64,000 bases of DNA from an uncultured Bacteroidota bacterium (GTDB lineage: Bacteria; Bacteroidota; Bacteroidia; Bacteroidales; P3). The stretch covers positions 34,358 to 98,357 of the forward strand of contig CACYKY010000008.1 of NCBI GenBank assembly GCA_902775135.1. The letters are read 5' to 3'. Under the pieces are notes generated by a model that was not told where the DNA came from, did not search any database, and worked only from the letters and a program-made list of their open reading frames with translations. Position numbers and translations under genes: made by a program. Positions 50,898 to 60,100 of the stretch are shown piece by piece (positions within the stretch are counted from its first letter, which is position 1; every line of letters begins with the position of its first letter).

Positions 50898-53009
50898 ATG
50901 CAAGAAATATTGTTGATGCTCATGCTGTTGGTATCACCGCCCGACAGCGTGAAGAATCTTCAGGCCGTGACCGTGAGTGCACGGTCGGGTCAAGCGGTGA
51001 CGACTACCCAGAATGCTGTGCAGGTCGATGCCTCCTACCTTGAGGAGCACTTTGCCGGAAGCCTCATGCAGAGCCTCGAGGGCATCCCCGGGGTCAAAGC
51101 CGTCAGCATCGGCGCTGGTCTCTCCAAGCCCACCATCCGTGGATTGGGATACAATCGCATGGTTGTCAGTCAGGATGGTATCAAGCACGAGGGGCAGCAG
51201 TGGGGCGACGACCATGGCCTCGAAGTGGACCAGTTTGCTGTCGACGCCGTCGAGGTTATCAAGGGTCCCGCCACGTTGCTCTATGGCTCCGATGCCATCG
51301 GAGGGGTGTTGAGCCTCAGCGGCAACCGCCTGCCGACGGTGCCTTTCGAGGTCTCTGCCACTCTCTTCGGGCGCACGAACAATCTCCAGGGTGGCTTCTC
51401 TGGCCACTTGGCGGGTCGCAAAGGAGGTTTCTTCTACAAGGCCAACCTCACGCTGAGCGACTATGCCGACTACCGTGTTCCGACGGACAGCATCCAGTAC
51501 TACTCCTACTGGATACGCCTCCATGACCAGCGTCTGCGCAACACCGCCGGCCTTGAGCGCGATGGCCGTCTGATGGTGGGTTGGACGGACAACGAGACCT
51601 TCCGCACCGATCTCACCGTCAGCGATGTCTATGCCCGCAGCGGCTTCTTCGCCGATGCCCATGGGATGGAGGTGAGGCTGTCGCAAATCGACTACAACCG
51701 CTCGTTGCGCGACGTGGACCTGCCCTACCAATGGGTGAACCACCTCAAGGTGCAGAGCCACACCACCTACCAGTTGGGCGCCGCTGCGTTGGAGGCCAAC
51801 CTCGCGTGGCAGCACAATCTGCGCGAGGAACTCTCCGAACCTCTCTCGCACGGCTATATGCCCACTCCTCCCGATAGCCTTGAGCGACGTTTCGACAAGC
51901 ACACCTTCAGCGGCACGCTGGGGCTGCGCATGCCTCTCGGCGAGCAACACGAACTGAGTGCCGGCCTTGCGGCCGAACACCAGCGCAACCGCCGCGAGGG
52001 TTGGGGCTTCATCATTCCCGATTTCGAGAGCTCCTCGATGGGGGTCTATGCCCTCGACCGCTGGACACCCTCGACATCGCTGGCTCTCAACGGCGGCCTG
52101 CGTTTCGACCTGGCCGACATCGCCGTCCATCCCTACAGCGACTGGTATCCGACGCCCACCTCGTCGGGCGACTCGGCTTTCCTGCAGCGTTCGGCCGACG
52201 CTAGGCGCACCTTCAACAGCATCACATGGTCGCTCGGCGCCAACTGGCACCGCGGCGATTGGATTCTGCGCCTCAATGTGGGTAAGGCGTTCCGTGTGCC
52301 GATAGCCAAGGAATTGGGAGCCGACGGTGTCAACTACCACATCTTCCGCTATGAGCAGGGCAACGCCGACCTCGATCCCGAGCGCTCCTACCAGGTGGAT
52401 GCCGGCCTTGAATGGAGTCATGGTGCGCTGACCGTCAAGCTTGACCCATATTTCAACTATTTCCCCAACTACATCTATCTCAACCCCACGGCCGATTATG
52501 TCGAGGGCCTGCAGCTCTACCGCTACACACAGGCCTCCGCATTGCGCTATGGGTTCGAGGCCGAGGCGGCATGGCGTTTCTGCCCCGATTGGGAGGCGTC
52601 GCTGCGCGGACAGCTCTGCCGTTCGCGCCAGACGAGTGGCGACAAGCAAGGGTATACGCTTCCCTTCGCCGTCCCCCCGTCGTTGGACGCCGACCTCACA
52701 TGGCACTACCATTTCCACGGATGTGGCAACGTGGTGCTGAATCTGCATGCGGTGACTCCTCAGAACGAGATTGTGCCGCCCGAGAAGCCCACAGCGGGCT
52801 ACATGACCCTGAACCTCGCGGCCTCGCACCGTTTCGACATTCGCGGCGGACAGCTGTCGGTGGCGTTGCAACTGAACAATCTGTTGGATGCCAGCTACTA
52901 CGACCACACCAGTTTCTACCGCCTCATCGACGTCCCCGAACCGGGACGCAACCTTTCAATTAGAATAAAATATGATTTTAAAAAACAAGTAAAAGAACCT
53001 GAATTATGA
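50898..53009 (+). CDS. TonB-dependent receptor, probable metal uptake
   Basis: A 703-aa outer-membrane receptor. Plug domain (about 40-145, SLEGIPGVKAVSIGAGLSKPTIRGLGYNRMVV), then the beta-barrel (GGLRFDLADI... ENYDFKK-like end). The N-terminal signal part is short (MQEILLMLMLL) and lacks basic residues, so the true start may differ, but an in-frame stop lies just upstream. It is like HmuR/ZnuD-type receptors without a named substrate. Ends 4 bp inside the next gene (ATGA overlap). Confidence 0.87.
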   Translation: MQEILLMLMLLVSPPDSVKNLQAVTVSARSGQAVTTTQNAVQVDASYLEEHFAGSLMQSLEGIPGVKAVSIGAGLSKPTIRGLGYNRMVVSQDGIKHEGQQWGDDHGLEVDQFAVDAVEVIKGPATLLYGSDAIGGVLSLSGNRLPTVPFEVSATLFGRTNNLQGGFSGHLAGRKGGFFYKANLTLSDYADYRVPTDSIQYYSYWIRLHDQRLRNTAGLERDGRLMVGWTDNETFRTDLTVSDVYARSGFFADAHGMEVRLSQIDYNRSLRDVDLPYQWVNHLKVQSHTTYQLGAAALEANLAWQHNLREELSEPLSHGYMPTPPDSLERRFDKHTFSGTLGLRMPLGEQHELSAGLAAEHQRNRREGWGFIIPDFESSSMGVYALDRWTPSTSLALNGGLRFDLADIAVHPYSDWYPTPTSSGDSAFLQRSADARRTFNSITWSLGANWHRGDWILRLNVGKAFRVPIAKELGADGVNYHIFRYEQGNADLDPERSYQVDAGLEWSHGALTVKLDPYFNYFPNYIYLNPTADYVEGLQLYRYTQASALRYGFEAEAAWRFCPDWEASLRGQLCRSRQTSGDKQGYTLPFAVPPSLDADLTWHYHFHGCGNVVLNLHAVTPQNEIVPPEKPTAGYMTLNLAASHRFDIRGGQLSVALQLNNLLDASYYDHTSFYRLIDVPEPGRNLSIRIKYDFKKQVKEPEL

Positions 53010-53476
53010 AATATTCCATCCTTTTGATTGCAACCGCTTTCGTTTTTGCTTTTTCGTCCTGCTCCGACGACGACCGCGACCTGGACAAACCCGCCATCAC
53101 CACCGACGGCATTGTGGCTTCGCCGGCCGACTGCGACTCCTATCGTCTCGGCGACACCATCCATTTCTGCTACCGTTTCACCGACAATGTGGAGCTGGGC
53201 AACTTCAATATCGAAATTCACTCCAACCACGACCATCACACCCACAGCACCTCCTCTGTCGACTGTCCTCACGAGGACGAGGAGGAACACGAGGTGGTCA
53301 ACCCTTGGGTCTTCAACCAGGATTACCAGATTCCTGCTGGGAAGAAGGACTATGTGGCTGAACTCGACATTGTGGTGCCGCAGGATGTCGACTGTGGCGA
53401 CTACCACTTCATGATCCGCCTCACCGACCGTGCCGGTTGGCAGGAGCTCCGCTCGGTGGCCATCGACGTGGAGTAG
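53006..53476 (+). CDS. DUF4625-like lipoprotein with His-rich motif
   Basis: A 156-aa lipoprotein (lipobox FSSC, Cys near 19) followed by the DUF4625 fold, with a metal-binding stretch HSNHDHHTHS and an acidic DEEEHE. It is coupled to the receptor gene before it. Probably it captures a metal ion (zinc is a guess) at the surface and passes it to the receptor. Confidence 0.8.
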   Translation: MKYSILLIATAFVFAFSSCSDDDRDLDKPAITTDGIVASPADCDSYRLGDTIHFCYRFTDNVELGNFNIEIHSNHDHHTHSTSSVDCPHEDEEEHEVVNPWVFNQDYQIPAGKKDYVAELDIVVPQDVDCGDYHFMIRLTDRAGWQELRSVAIDVE

Positions 53477-53500
53477 CATCTCCCCGTGAGGGAAGAAAGA

Positions 53501-53530
53501 GAAGCCTCGGAACCGCTGTTCCGAGGCTTC
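53501..53530. terminator. Bidirectional terminator
   Basis: GAAGCCTCGGAAC and GTTCCGAGGCTTC form a 13-bp stem (4-nt loop) between convergent transcripts, with TCTCT on one side. Confidence 0.85.
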
Positions 53531-53584
53531 TCTCTGTGAATGGTCGGATCCTTTGTCCTTTGTGGGAGGATTCGGCGCTGAGGG

Positions 53585-53992
53585 TCAATATTTGACCGTG
53601 GGTTCCATCTCTTTGGCTTGGGCCACCATCTTCTCGATTTCCTTCACCGAGGGGATGCGGTTGCAGAGGTTCTTCTCGGTGTTGATGGCAACCATTTTGG
53701 CATAGAGGTTGGCGGGCACGCGGTGGCGGAACTCCTTGATGGTGTCGACACCGGCGGCCTCCAGCAGTTCGGAGAACTGGCCGGCGACGCCTTTGATGCG
53801 GAACAGGTCGGCGTGGTTGGTCCATTTGAGGATGAGTTTCTCGCTGATGCCGGTGGCTTCGGCCATCTTGCGGCGTCCACTCTTGGTGGTGCAGCGGGTC
53901 AGCAAATCGTCGGTGGTTTTCACACCGGCCTCCTTCAGCTTGGCGGCGTAGGTGGCGCCAATGCCTTCAATGTCAATTATCTTGTAAGCCAT
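53585..53992 (-). CDS. DUF4332 helix-hairpin-helix protein
   Basis: A 135-aa protein with two helix-hairpin-helix-like units: IEGIGATYAAKLKEAGVKT near the start and IKGVAGQFSELLEAAGVDTI in the middle. These are typical of DUF4332 and likely bind nucleic acid. It lies 27 bp after iorB on the same strand; a link to indolepyruvate metabolism is not evident. Confidence 0.85.
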   Translation of the reverse strand: MAYKIIDIEGIGATYAAKLKEAGVKTTDDLLTRCTTKSGRRKMAEATGISEKLILKWTNHADLFRIKGVAGQFSELLEAAGVDTIKEFRHRVPANLYAKMVAINTEKNLCNRIPSVKEIEKMVAQAKEMEPTVKY

Positions 53993-54019
53993 GATATAAG
54001 ATGTTAAAAATGTTTTTCT

Positions 54020-54583
54020 TTATTTTGCGTCGCGGCCGGCGCGGATGGCTTTGATGTTGGTCTCCACTACGGCGTCGCCCTTGCGGCCGAAGATGGCTTT
54101 GATGGCTTTCTCGAGCTCGTCGAAGGCAATCTCCAGGTAGGGGGCGGCAGCGCCGAGCAGCACCATGTTGCCGCGGGCGTTGAGCTCCTTGGCGATGGCG
54201 TTGGCGTTGAAGCTGACGCACTTCTTCAGCTTGGCCAGTTCGGCGTTGACCTTCTCAATGTCGGGATAGTTCTTGATATTGATGAAGGGGTCGCTGTTGG
54301 TGATGACCACGCCGTCGGGGGCCAGGAAGGGGAGGTAGCGCAGGGCCTCCATGGGCTCGGAGCTGAGGATGATGTCGGCCTTGCCTTCGGGGATGACGTC
54401 GGCGAAGATGGGGTCGCTGCTGACGCGGAGGTGGCTGAACACCGAGCCGCCGCGCTGGCTCATACCGTGGATTTCGCTCTGCTTGACGTTCATGCCCAGG
54501 TTGAGGGCGGCGTCGCTGATGATCTTGGCCACGGAGACGATGCCGTCGCCGCCTACGCCGCAAAGTATGATGTCTTTTTTCAT
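54020..54583 (-). CDS. iorB: Indolepyruvate oxidoreductase, beta subunit
   Basis: A 187-aa pyruvate-ferredoxin-oxidoreductase gamma-type domain. GVGGDGIVSVAKIISDA near the start, QRGGSV and the EPMEALRYLPFL block. Together with IorA it oxidises aryl-pyruvates (from aromatic amino acids) to aryl-acetyl-CoA with ferredoxin. It follows iorA with a spacer that is a period-8 repeat. Confidence 0.93.
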   Translation of the reverse strand: MKKDIILCGVGGDGIVSVAKIISDAALNLGMNVKQSEIHGMSQRGGSVFSHLRVSSDPIFADVIPEGKADIILSSEPMEALRYLPFLAPDGVVITNSDPFINIKNYPDIEKVNAELAKLKKCVSFNANAIAKELNARGNMVLLGAAAPYLEIAFDELEKAIKAIFGRKGDAVVETNIKAIRAGRDAK

Positions 54584-54638
54584 TGTTTCTCTGTTTTTCG
54601 TTGTTGCGTAATAACGTTATTCCGTTATAACGGGAAAT
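54584..54638. repeat. Period-8 array filling the iorA-iorB spacer
   Basis: Octamers on the plus strand CGTAATAA, CGTTATTC, CGTTATAA, CGGGAAAT (54607-54638), with weaker units continuing to the iorB ATG. The last unit touches the iorA stop codon. Two of the units create perfect palindromes (AATAACGTTATT and CCGTTATAACGG). Confidence 0.7.
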
Positions 54639-56224
54639 TATTTGTTTGCTGCAATACGTTTTTTGTTCTCGACGATGCAGACACGCTGCGGGATGATGAC
54701 GCTCACGCCGTTGTAGGCAATCTCCTCTTCGAGGATCTTCATGAACTCGTCGTGGTTCTTGGGCAGCGGCACGATGGTGCGGATGTGGTCGGGGTCGACA
54801 CCGAGGCCCTTGCAGATGTTGAAGAGCTTCTGGTTGGCGCTCGAGGGCTGGCCGCCGGTCATAGCGGTGATGTCGTTGTCGAGGATCATGATGATGACGT
54901 TGGCTTTCTCGTTGACGCAGTCGAGCAGGCCGGTCATGCCGGAGTGGCCGAAGGTGCCGTCGCCGATGACGCCGATGGCGGGGAAGATGCCCATCTCGGC
55001 GGCTCCCTTGGCCATCGTGACGCTGGCGCCCATGCAGACGGTGGTGTCGATGGCGCCCATGTTGAAGCCCAGGGTGTAGCATCCGATGTCACCGAAGACA
55101 CGGCCGTTGGGGTATTTCTTCATCACGTCGACCACAGCCTGGTAGCTGTCGATGTGGGGGCAGCCGACGCAGAGGGCGGGAGGACGGTTGGTGACCACCT
55201 CGGGCACAGCGGGGCCTTTGGGCATGGGGTTGCCGAGGGCGATGGCCACTTTCTCGGCATTGAGCTCGCCGTCGCGGCGGATGGTCTCGTCCAGGCGGCC
55301 GTGCACGGGCTTGCCTTTGCCCAGGAAGCCTTTGATGTGCTCCTCGACGAAGGGCTGGCCGTCCTCGAGCACGAGGATTTCCTCCACCTCGTCATAGAGC
55401 TTGTTGAGCATGTTGAAGGGCAGGGGATACTGGGTGATCTTCACCACGGGATAGGGGCATTTGCCGCCGGGGAAGTTCTCCTGCAGGTAGTTGTAGGCGA
55501 TGCCGGTGGTGATGATGCCGCGCTTGTGGTCGGTGCCGGGGATATACTGGTTGAAGCCGCTCTCCTCGCTGCTCTTGGTGAAGGAGGGCTGCTTGTCGAT
55601 GAGGTCGCGGTAGAGGCGCTTGGCGTTCACCGGGAGCAGCACGTAGCTCTTGGGGTCGCTGGGGCTGCTGAGGGGGTTCTGGGCGCGGACGAGCTTGCGC
55701 TCGACGCCGGCGCGGCTGTGGGCCAGACGGGTGGGGATGCGCATCAGGATGGGGGTGCCCATCTGCTCGCTCAGCTCATAGCCGAAGAACACCATGTCGT
55801 AGGCTTCCTGCTGGTTCGAGGGCTCCAGCATGGGGATCATGGCCCAGTGGCCGTAGTAGCGGCTGTCCTGCTCGTCCTGCGAGGAGAACATCGAGGGGTC
55901 GTCGGCCACCACGATGATGACACCCTTGGTGCCGATGATGGAGGCGTTCATGAAGGGGTCGCCGCAGACGTTGAGGCCCACGTGCTTCATGCAGGTCATG
56001 GCGCGCTTGCCGCTGTAGGCCACACCGATGGAGGCCTCGAGGGCGGTCTTCTCGTTGGCGCACCAGTTGGCCACCACGCCCTGTTCCTTGGCCTGTTTGC
56101 TCTTCATCACGTATTCGGTAATCTGGGTCGAAGGCGTGCCGGGATAGCTGTTGATGGCGCTGCCGCCGGCATCGATAAAGGCTTGTGCAATAGCCTCGTC
56201 GCCCAGTAAAAGGAGTTTTGACAT
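54638..56224 (-). CDS. iorA: Indolepyruvate oxidoreductase, alpha subunit
   Basis: A 528-aa TPP enzyme subunit. The N-terminal PFOR domain I is followed by a domain II region and the TPP-binding domain with CVGCPH and GDIGCYTLG (TPP motif begins at GDG: VIGDGTFGHSGMTG). The C-terminal 2[4Fe-4S] ferredoxin domain, usual in archaeal IorA (about 600 aa), is missing, so electrons must leave by another ferredoxin-like partner. The ATG at 56224 is chosen (MSKLLLLGDEAIAQ start). A normal promoter is upstream. Confidence 0.94.
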   Translation of the reverse strand: MSKLLLLGDEAIAQAFIDAGGSAINSYPGTPSTQITEYVMKSKQAKEQGVVANWCANEKTALEASIGVAYSGKRAMTCMKHVGLNVCGDPFMNASIIGTKGVIIVVADDPSMFSSQDEQDSRYYGHWAMIPMLEPSNQQEAYDMVFFGYELSEQMGTPILMRIPTRLAHSRAGVERKLVRAQNPLSSPSDPKSYVLLPVNAKRLYRDLIDKQPSFTKSSEESGFNQYIPGTDHKRGIITTGIAYNYLQENFPGGKCPYPVVKITQYPLPFNMLNKLYDEVEEILVLEDGQPFVEEHIKGFLGKGKPVHGRLDETIRRDGELNAEKVAIALGNPMPKGPAVPEVVTNRPPALCVGCPHIDSYQAVVDVMKKYPNGRVFGDIGCYTLGFNMGAIDTTVCMGASVTMAKGAAEMGIFPAIGVIGDGTFGHSGMTGLLDCVNEKANVIIMILDNDITAMTGGQPSSANQKLFNICKGLGVDPDHIRTIVPLPKNHDEFMKILEEEIAYNGVSVIIPQRVCIVENKKRIAANK

Positions 56225-56266
56225 AATTTTATGTTTTTGATTAATAATTACATTTATTAGTGACTG

Positions 56267-56299
56267 CAAAATTAAGAAAAAAAATCGATATGGAGCAAA
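56267..56299 (-). promoter_or_regulatory. iorAB promoter
   Basis: TTTG (56296-56299), 21-bp spacer, TAATTTTG (56267-56274), minus strand. Confidence 0.7.
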
Positions 56300-56628
56300 T
56301 TATTTTCATCCCTTGTTGCAACTCTTTGTTCCTCAGCGGTGTGCGTTCCTCCCCGGCCCCCTCTCCCGCCGGCCTCCGGCGCTCCCCCCGCCCTTCGGCG
56401 CCCCTTTTTCCTTTTTCACCCTCCCCGAGGGCCCCTCCGGCCCCTTTCCCCCACCTCCCCTCGAGGCCCAAAGTGTCCAATAAAATTATCCACTTGCCCT
56501 TTTCCGCCCCATCCCCCTACTAACCCCTGGTGGTCATTCCGAAAACAACATAAAAACCTATAAAACAGCATGTTATAATTATGTTTATATGTAACTTGCT
56601 GCAAATCAGTATCAAGACCCCACCATCT

Positions 56629-56683
56629 CTTACTCTTCTCTTACTCTTCCCTTACTCATCTCTTTATCATCCCTTACTTGAGT
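56629..56683. repeat. Five repeats of 11 bp
   Basis: Units CTTACTCTTCT, CTTACTCTTCC, CTTACTCATCT, CTTTATCATCC and a last degenerate one, period 11. Confidence 0.65.
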
Positions 56684-56814
56684 AAGTGTAACCAAAGAGG
56701 TGACAAAAAGGAGAAAATGGGACGAGGAGGCGAGCACAGGGATTTGCCCTGAAGCGGGGTCGGTTTTCCTGTTTCGGAAAGGGCGGTTGAGGGCAGGGGG
56801 TCGGGAAGGGAACT

Positions 56815-56858
56815 GGATAGGGTGTGGATAGGGTGTGGATAGGTGGTGGATGGGGAAG
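56815..56858. repeat. Four repeats of 11 bp
   Basis: GGATAGGGTGT twice, then GGATAGGTGGT and GGATGGGGAAG, period 11, in the G-rich part of the spacer. Confidence 0.65.
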
Positions 56859-56967
56859 GGGAGGGGAGGCCTGGAGGAGGCTTCGAGGGTGATGTGGTCG
56901 GGAAGTGTGTGGTAAAAAGTTACACTTTTAGTTAAAAGTGGTAGAATTTATGTTACTTTTTGATTAT

Positions 56968-57001
56968 TTTGGCTCAATATGATGGAAAATTTGTATCTTT
57001 G
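56968..57001 (+). promoter_or_regulatory. Promoter of the giant adhesin gene
   Basis: TTTG (56968-56971), 22-bp spacer, TATCTTTG (56994-57001). The spacer is 1-2 bp longer than normal. Confidence 0.6.
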
Positions 57002-57025
57002 CAATTGCCATTTAGCGCATACAAA

Positions 57026-57067
57026 ATGAAAAAAAAGATTGTAAAACAATTGCCTGTAGGGGTTTAA
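57026..57067 (+). CDS. Possible 13-codon leader peptide
   Basis: A short frame MKKKIVKQLPVGV with stop TAA begins about 20 nt after the predicted transcription start. Its stop lies in the loop of a GGGG/CCCC hairpin (57059-57071). It could be a leader peptide that couples translation to leader structure; no direct evidence for translation. Confidence 0.25.
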   Translation: MKKKIVKQLPVGV

Positions 57068-57117
57068 CCCCCTCGAAAAGGGCTACCGCAAGGGTCCGTT
57101 TCGAGGGATTGACGGAC
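57038..57117 (+). promoter_or_regulatory. Structured leader RNA of the giant adhesin gene
   Basis: A hairpin ATTGT/ACAAT (57038-57050), then GGGG/CCCC (57059-57071), then a 9-bp stem CCCTCGAAA/TTTCGAGGG (57070-57078 with 57099-57107). Loop bases GTCCGT (57094-57099) can pair with ACGGAC (57112-57117) further on. The last two pairings exclude each other or make a pseudoknot. The leader is about 190 nt, long for a structural gene. Confidence 0.5.
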
Positions 57118-57199
57118 ACACATACGCAAAAATAAAGAGTAAGTAGGGAAAAATATTATTATTTATAGTTCATTTTTATTAACCAAATCACAAAAACCT

Positions 57200-60100
57200 A
57201 TGAAACGTTTCTACAAGTTTCTGATGCCTTTGGTCGCGATAGTGGCCTTGGCATTGCCTGTGAACGTGATGGCACAGTCGCTGACTGTGGCCAATGGGAC
57301 CGCGACGAACACCTACGTCCCCATCTACGGCTACTACTGCGACGCTGACCAGCACAACCAGGTAGTTTATCCGGCCAGTATGCTGGCGGACATGGAGAAC
57401 AACTACATTACGTCGTTGTCCTTCTACCAGCAGCAGGCGGCTTCCGATTCGTGGGGCACCACGGTGACCATCAAGATGATGGAGATCACCGACAGCGTCC
57501 TCACCGACCTCGTGGCCACTACTGGCGCAACAACGGTTTACACCGGCACGGTCAATGGTACCAATGCCGTGGAGACCTTTGTGCTCACAACGCCCTACGA
57601 GTATCAGGGCGGTAACCTCCTGGTGGACATCACCACCACCGCGTCGACCTACAGCCGGAACTATTGGTACGGCGTGACGCGTACCGGTTCGTCTGTCTAT
57701 GTCTACGGCGATGCCCCGCTGAGCGCGATTGATGACGGCGACGACGGTGACGTTCAGTCATTCCTGCCCAAGACCACCTTCACCTACAATGCCACTGGCT
57801 CTGTCTGCTATGCTCCCACCGCTTTTGCTTCGACCGAGAGCAACGGCATCCTTACCTTCACTTGGACCGACAACAGCGCTACTGCCTGGGAGTTCGTCTA
57901 CGGTGCTGCCGGTTTTGATCCCGACAACGCTACCGATGCCGAGTCTCTTTCTTCCACCACCACCGATCTCGACCTCTCTCAACTGGCGGACGGCATGTAT
58001 GACGCTTACGTCCGTGCCGACTGCGGCGGTGGCGAATACAGTGTGTGGGTTGGCCCGGTGAACTTCAGCGTGGGCATGCTCGTCATGAACATGGCCACCT
58101 CGGGCACCGACACCCTCCACACCTGTGCTGCCATCATTTATGACGACGGCGGCCAAAGCGGCAGCTATTCTGCCAACTGCGATGCCACTCTGATCATTTA
58201 TCCTTCGGACGACCTGCATGCCCTCAGCATCTCCGGCTCGTCCTACACCGAGGGCTCATGGGACTACCTCCGCATCTATTCCGGCGCGGGCACTTCCGGC
58301 GAGCAGTTGTGGAACGACTATGACGTTTCTGCGCACCAGAACTTCGGCCCCTTCCTCTCCCTCGATCCTATCACCATCGTTTTCCACTCCGATGGCTCTG
58401 TCTTCTACGATGGTTTCCAGATCAATGTTTCCTGTGTCGATATTCCCAGCTGCGCAACGCCTGAGACCTTCGTGCTCGAGGGCACCGACAGCAGTTCGGT
58501 CAGCTTCAGCTGGGTCGACAACGCTGCTACTGCCTGGGCTATCGGCTATGGCCCCGCGGGCTTCACCCTGGGCGACGAAAACACCCTGTGGGCCGACTTC
58601 ACCGACACCTTCGGCGTTGTCACCGGTTTGACTCCGAATACCCTCTACGACTTCTATCTGATGGCTGTCTGCGGCAGCGACTCCTCGTGGACGCGCACCC
58701 TCACCGCCCGCACCTCCTGCGCCCCCATCCACACCCTGCCTTGGAGCGAGAACTTCTCCACCTGCCCCACCGGCAGCTCCGTGCAGTTCGACCAGTGCTG
58801 GAGCGTCTATAACACCTTTAGCACCACCTCCATCTACCCCTATGTCACCAGCGGATACCTTTATATGTATCTCTACAGCTCCTCGTCGATGAACAGCCAG
58901 TATGGCTATGCCATGCTGCCTCCTTTCGACGAGAACATTATGGCCGAGGACCTCGAGATGAGCTTCGACATCTGGGGTAGCACCACCTCCAGCTATGGAC
59001 GCGGTGTCATCGTGGGCCTCTTCGACGCCCCGACGGCCGGTATGCCTGTGATCGACACGGTGGCCATCATCGTTCCTGCCGCCACCAGCCAGGCTGCTGC
59101 CGAGACCCACTATGTCAGCTTCGTTGGCCACGAGATGACCGGCAAGCGCCTGGGCTTCTTCTATCAGAACCAGCAACCCAGCGCCACCGGCTACTACTAC
59201 TACACTTATATCGACAATGTGAACGTCCACTTGGCCCCCAACTGCATGGTGCCTACCAACCTGACGCTCAACTATGTCTCTTCCGACACCCTCGACCTCT
59301 CCTGGAGCGACTCGCAGAACAGCGGTGCCAGCTACTGGGTCGAGTATCGTCCCACCGGTGCTGCCGACTCTGTGGAATGGACCGGCATCGAGGTGAGCGA
59401 CACGAACATCGTTCTCGACAACCTCAGCGCCAACACCAGCTATGACATCATGGTGCGCGCCCTCTGCGGTGGTTCCGATACCAGCTTTGCCCTCACCGGC
59501 ACCTATCGCACCGCTTGCGGCCCCATCACCGTTCTGCCTTGGGTTGAGACCTTCAACAGCATGTCCACCACCTCTTCGGCTACCACCATCCCCTGCTGGG
59601 ATTACATCGGTGCCGGCGGCTATGTGAACATCTCCTCTTCCTATTCGCACACCAGCAACTGCGTGCGCTTCTACCCCAACGGTAGCAGCACCACCGACCA
59701 CGTTTTGGTACTCCCCATCTTCGACACCCCCATCAGCGACTTGCAGATGTCCTTCTGGACCCGTCCCGAGAGCTCGTCGAGCAGCGGCTCGTTCAGCGTG
59801 GGTTATGTCACCAACCCTTCTTCCGCCTCCTCTTTTGTCGAGGTGCTCAACATCCCCTGCGCTGCCGGTACCACCGTTACCCAATATGAGGTTACCTTCT
59901 CCGGTGCCCCCGCGGGTTCCCGTATCGCCATGCGCCACAATGTGAACAGCACAGTATATTACTGGTTCGTCGACGATATCGATGTGCATCTTGCTCCCGA
60001 GTGCAACCACCCCGTGGGTCTGACCGTTCTTGGCAGCACCGCCACCGAAGCTACCATCGGCTGGGGCGGTGATGAGGATGCTAACTTCCGTGTGTGGTTT

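Larger units (their letters stand above)
56300..56967. other. Long spacer with extreme base composition, no gene
   Basis: A C-rich stretch (56340-56480) with almost no G-A-rich text on the plus strand, then AT-rich text, an 11-bp repeat array, then a G-rich stretch (about 56700-56890) with another 11-bp array. Open frames here come from composition alone and are not taken as genes. Confidence 0.6.

Noticed and set aside
50934..52907. Minus-strand frame of 657 codons opposite the TonB receptor
   Set aside because: The plus strand encodes a recognisable plug and barrel; the opposite frame has no domain.
54431..56209. Plus-strand frame of 592 codons opposite iorA
   Set aside because: Shadow of IorA; the TPP and PFOR motifs are on the minus strand.
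56241..56604. Short frames in the C-rich stretch after iorA
   Set aside because: Pro/Arg/Ser or Gly/Glu text caused by base composition; several frames are open at once and none has a normal start.
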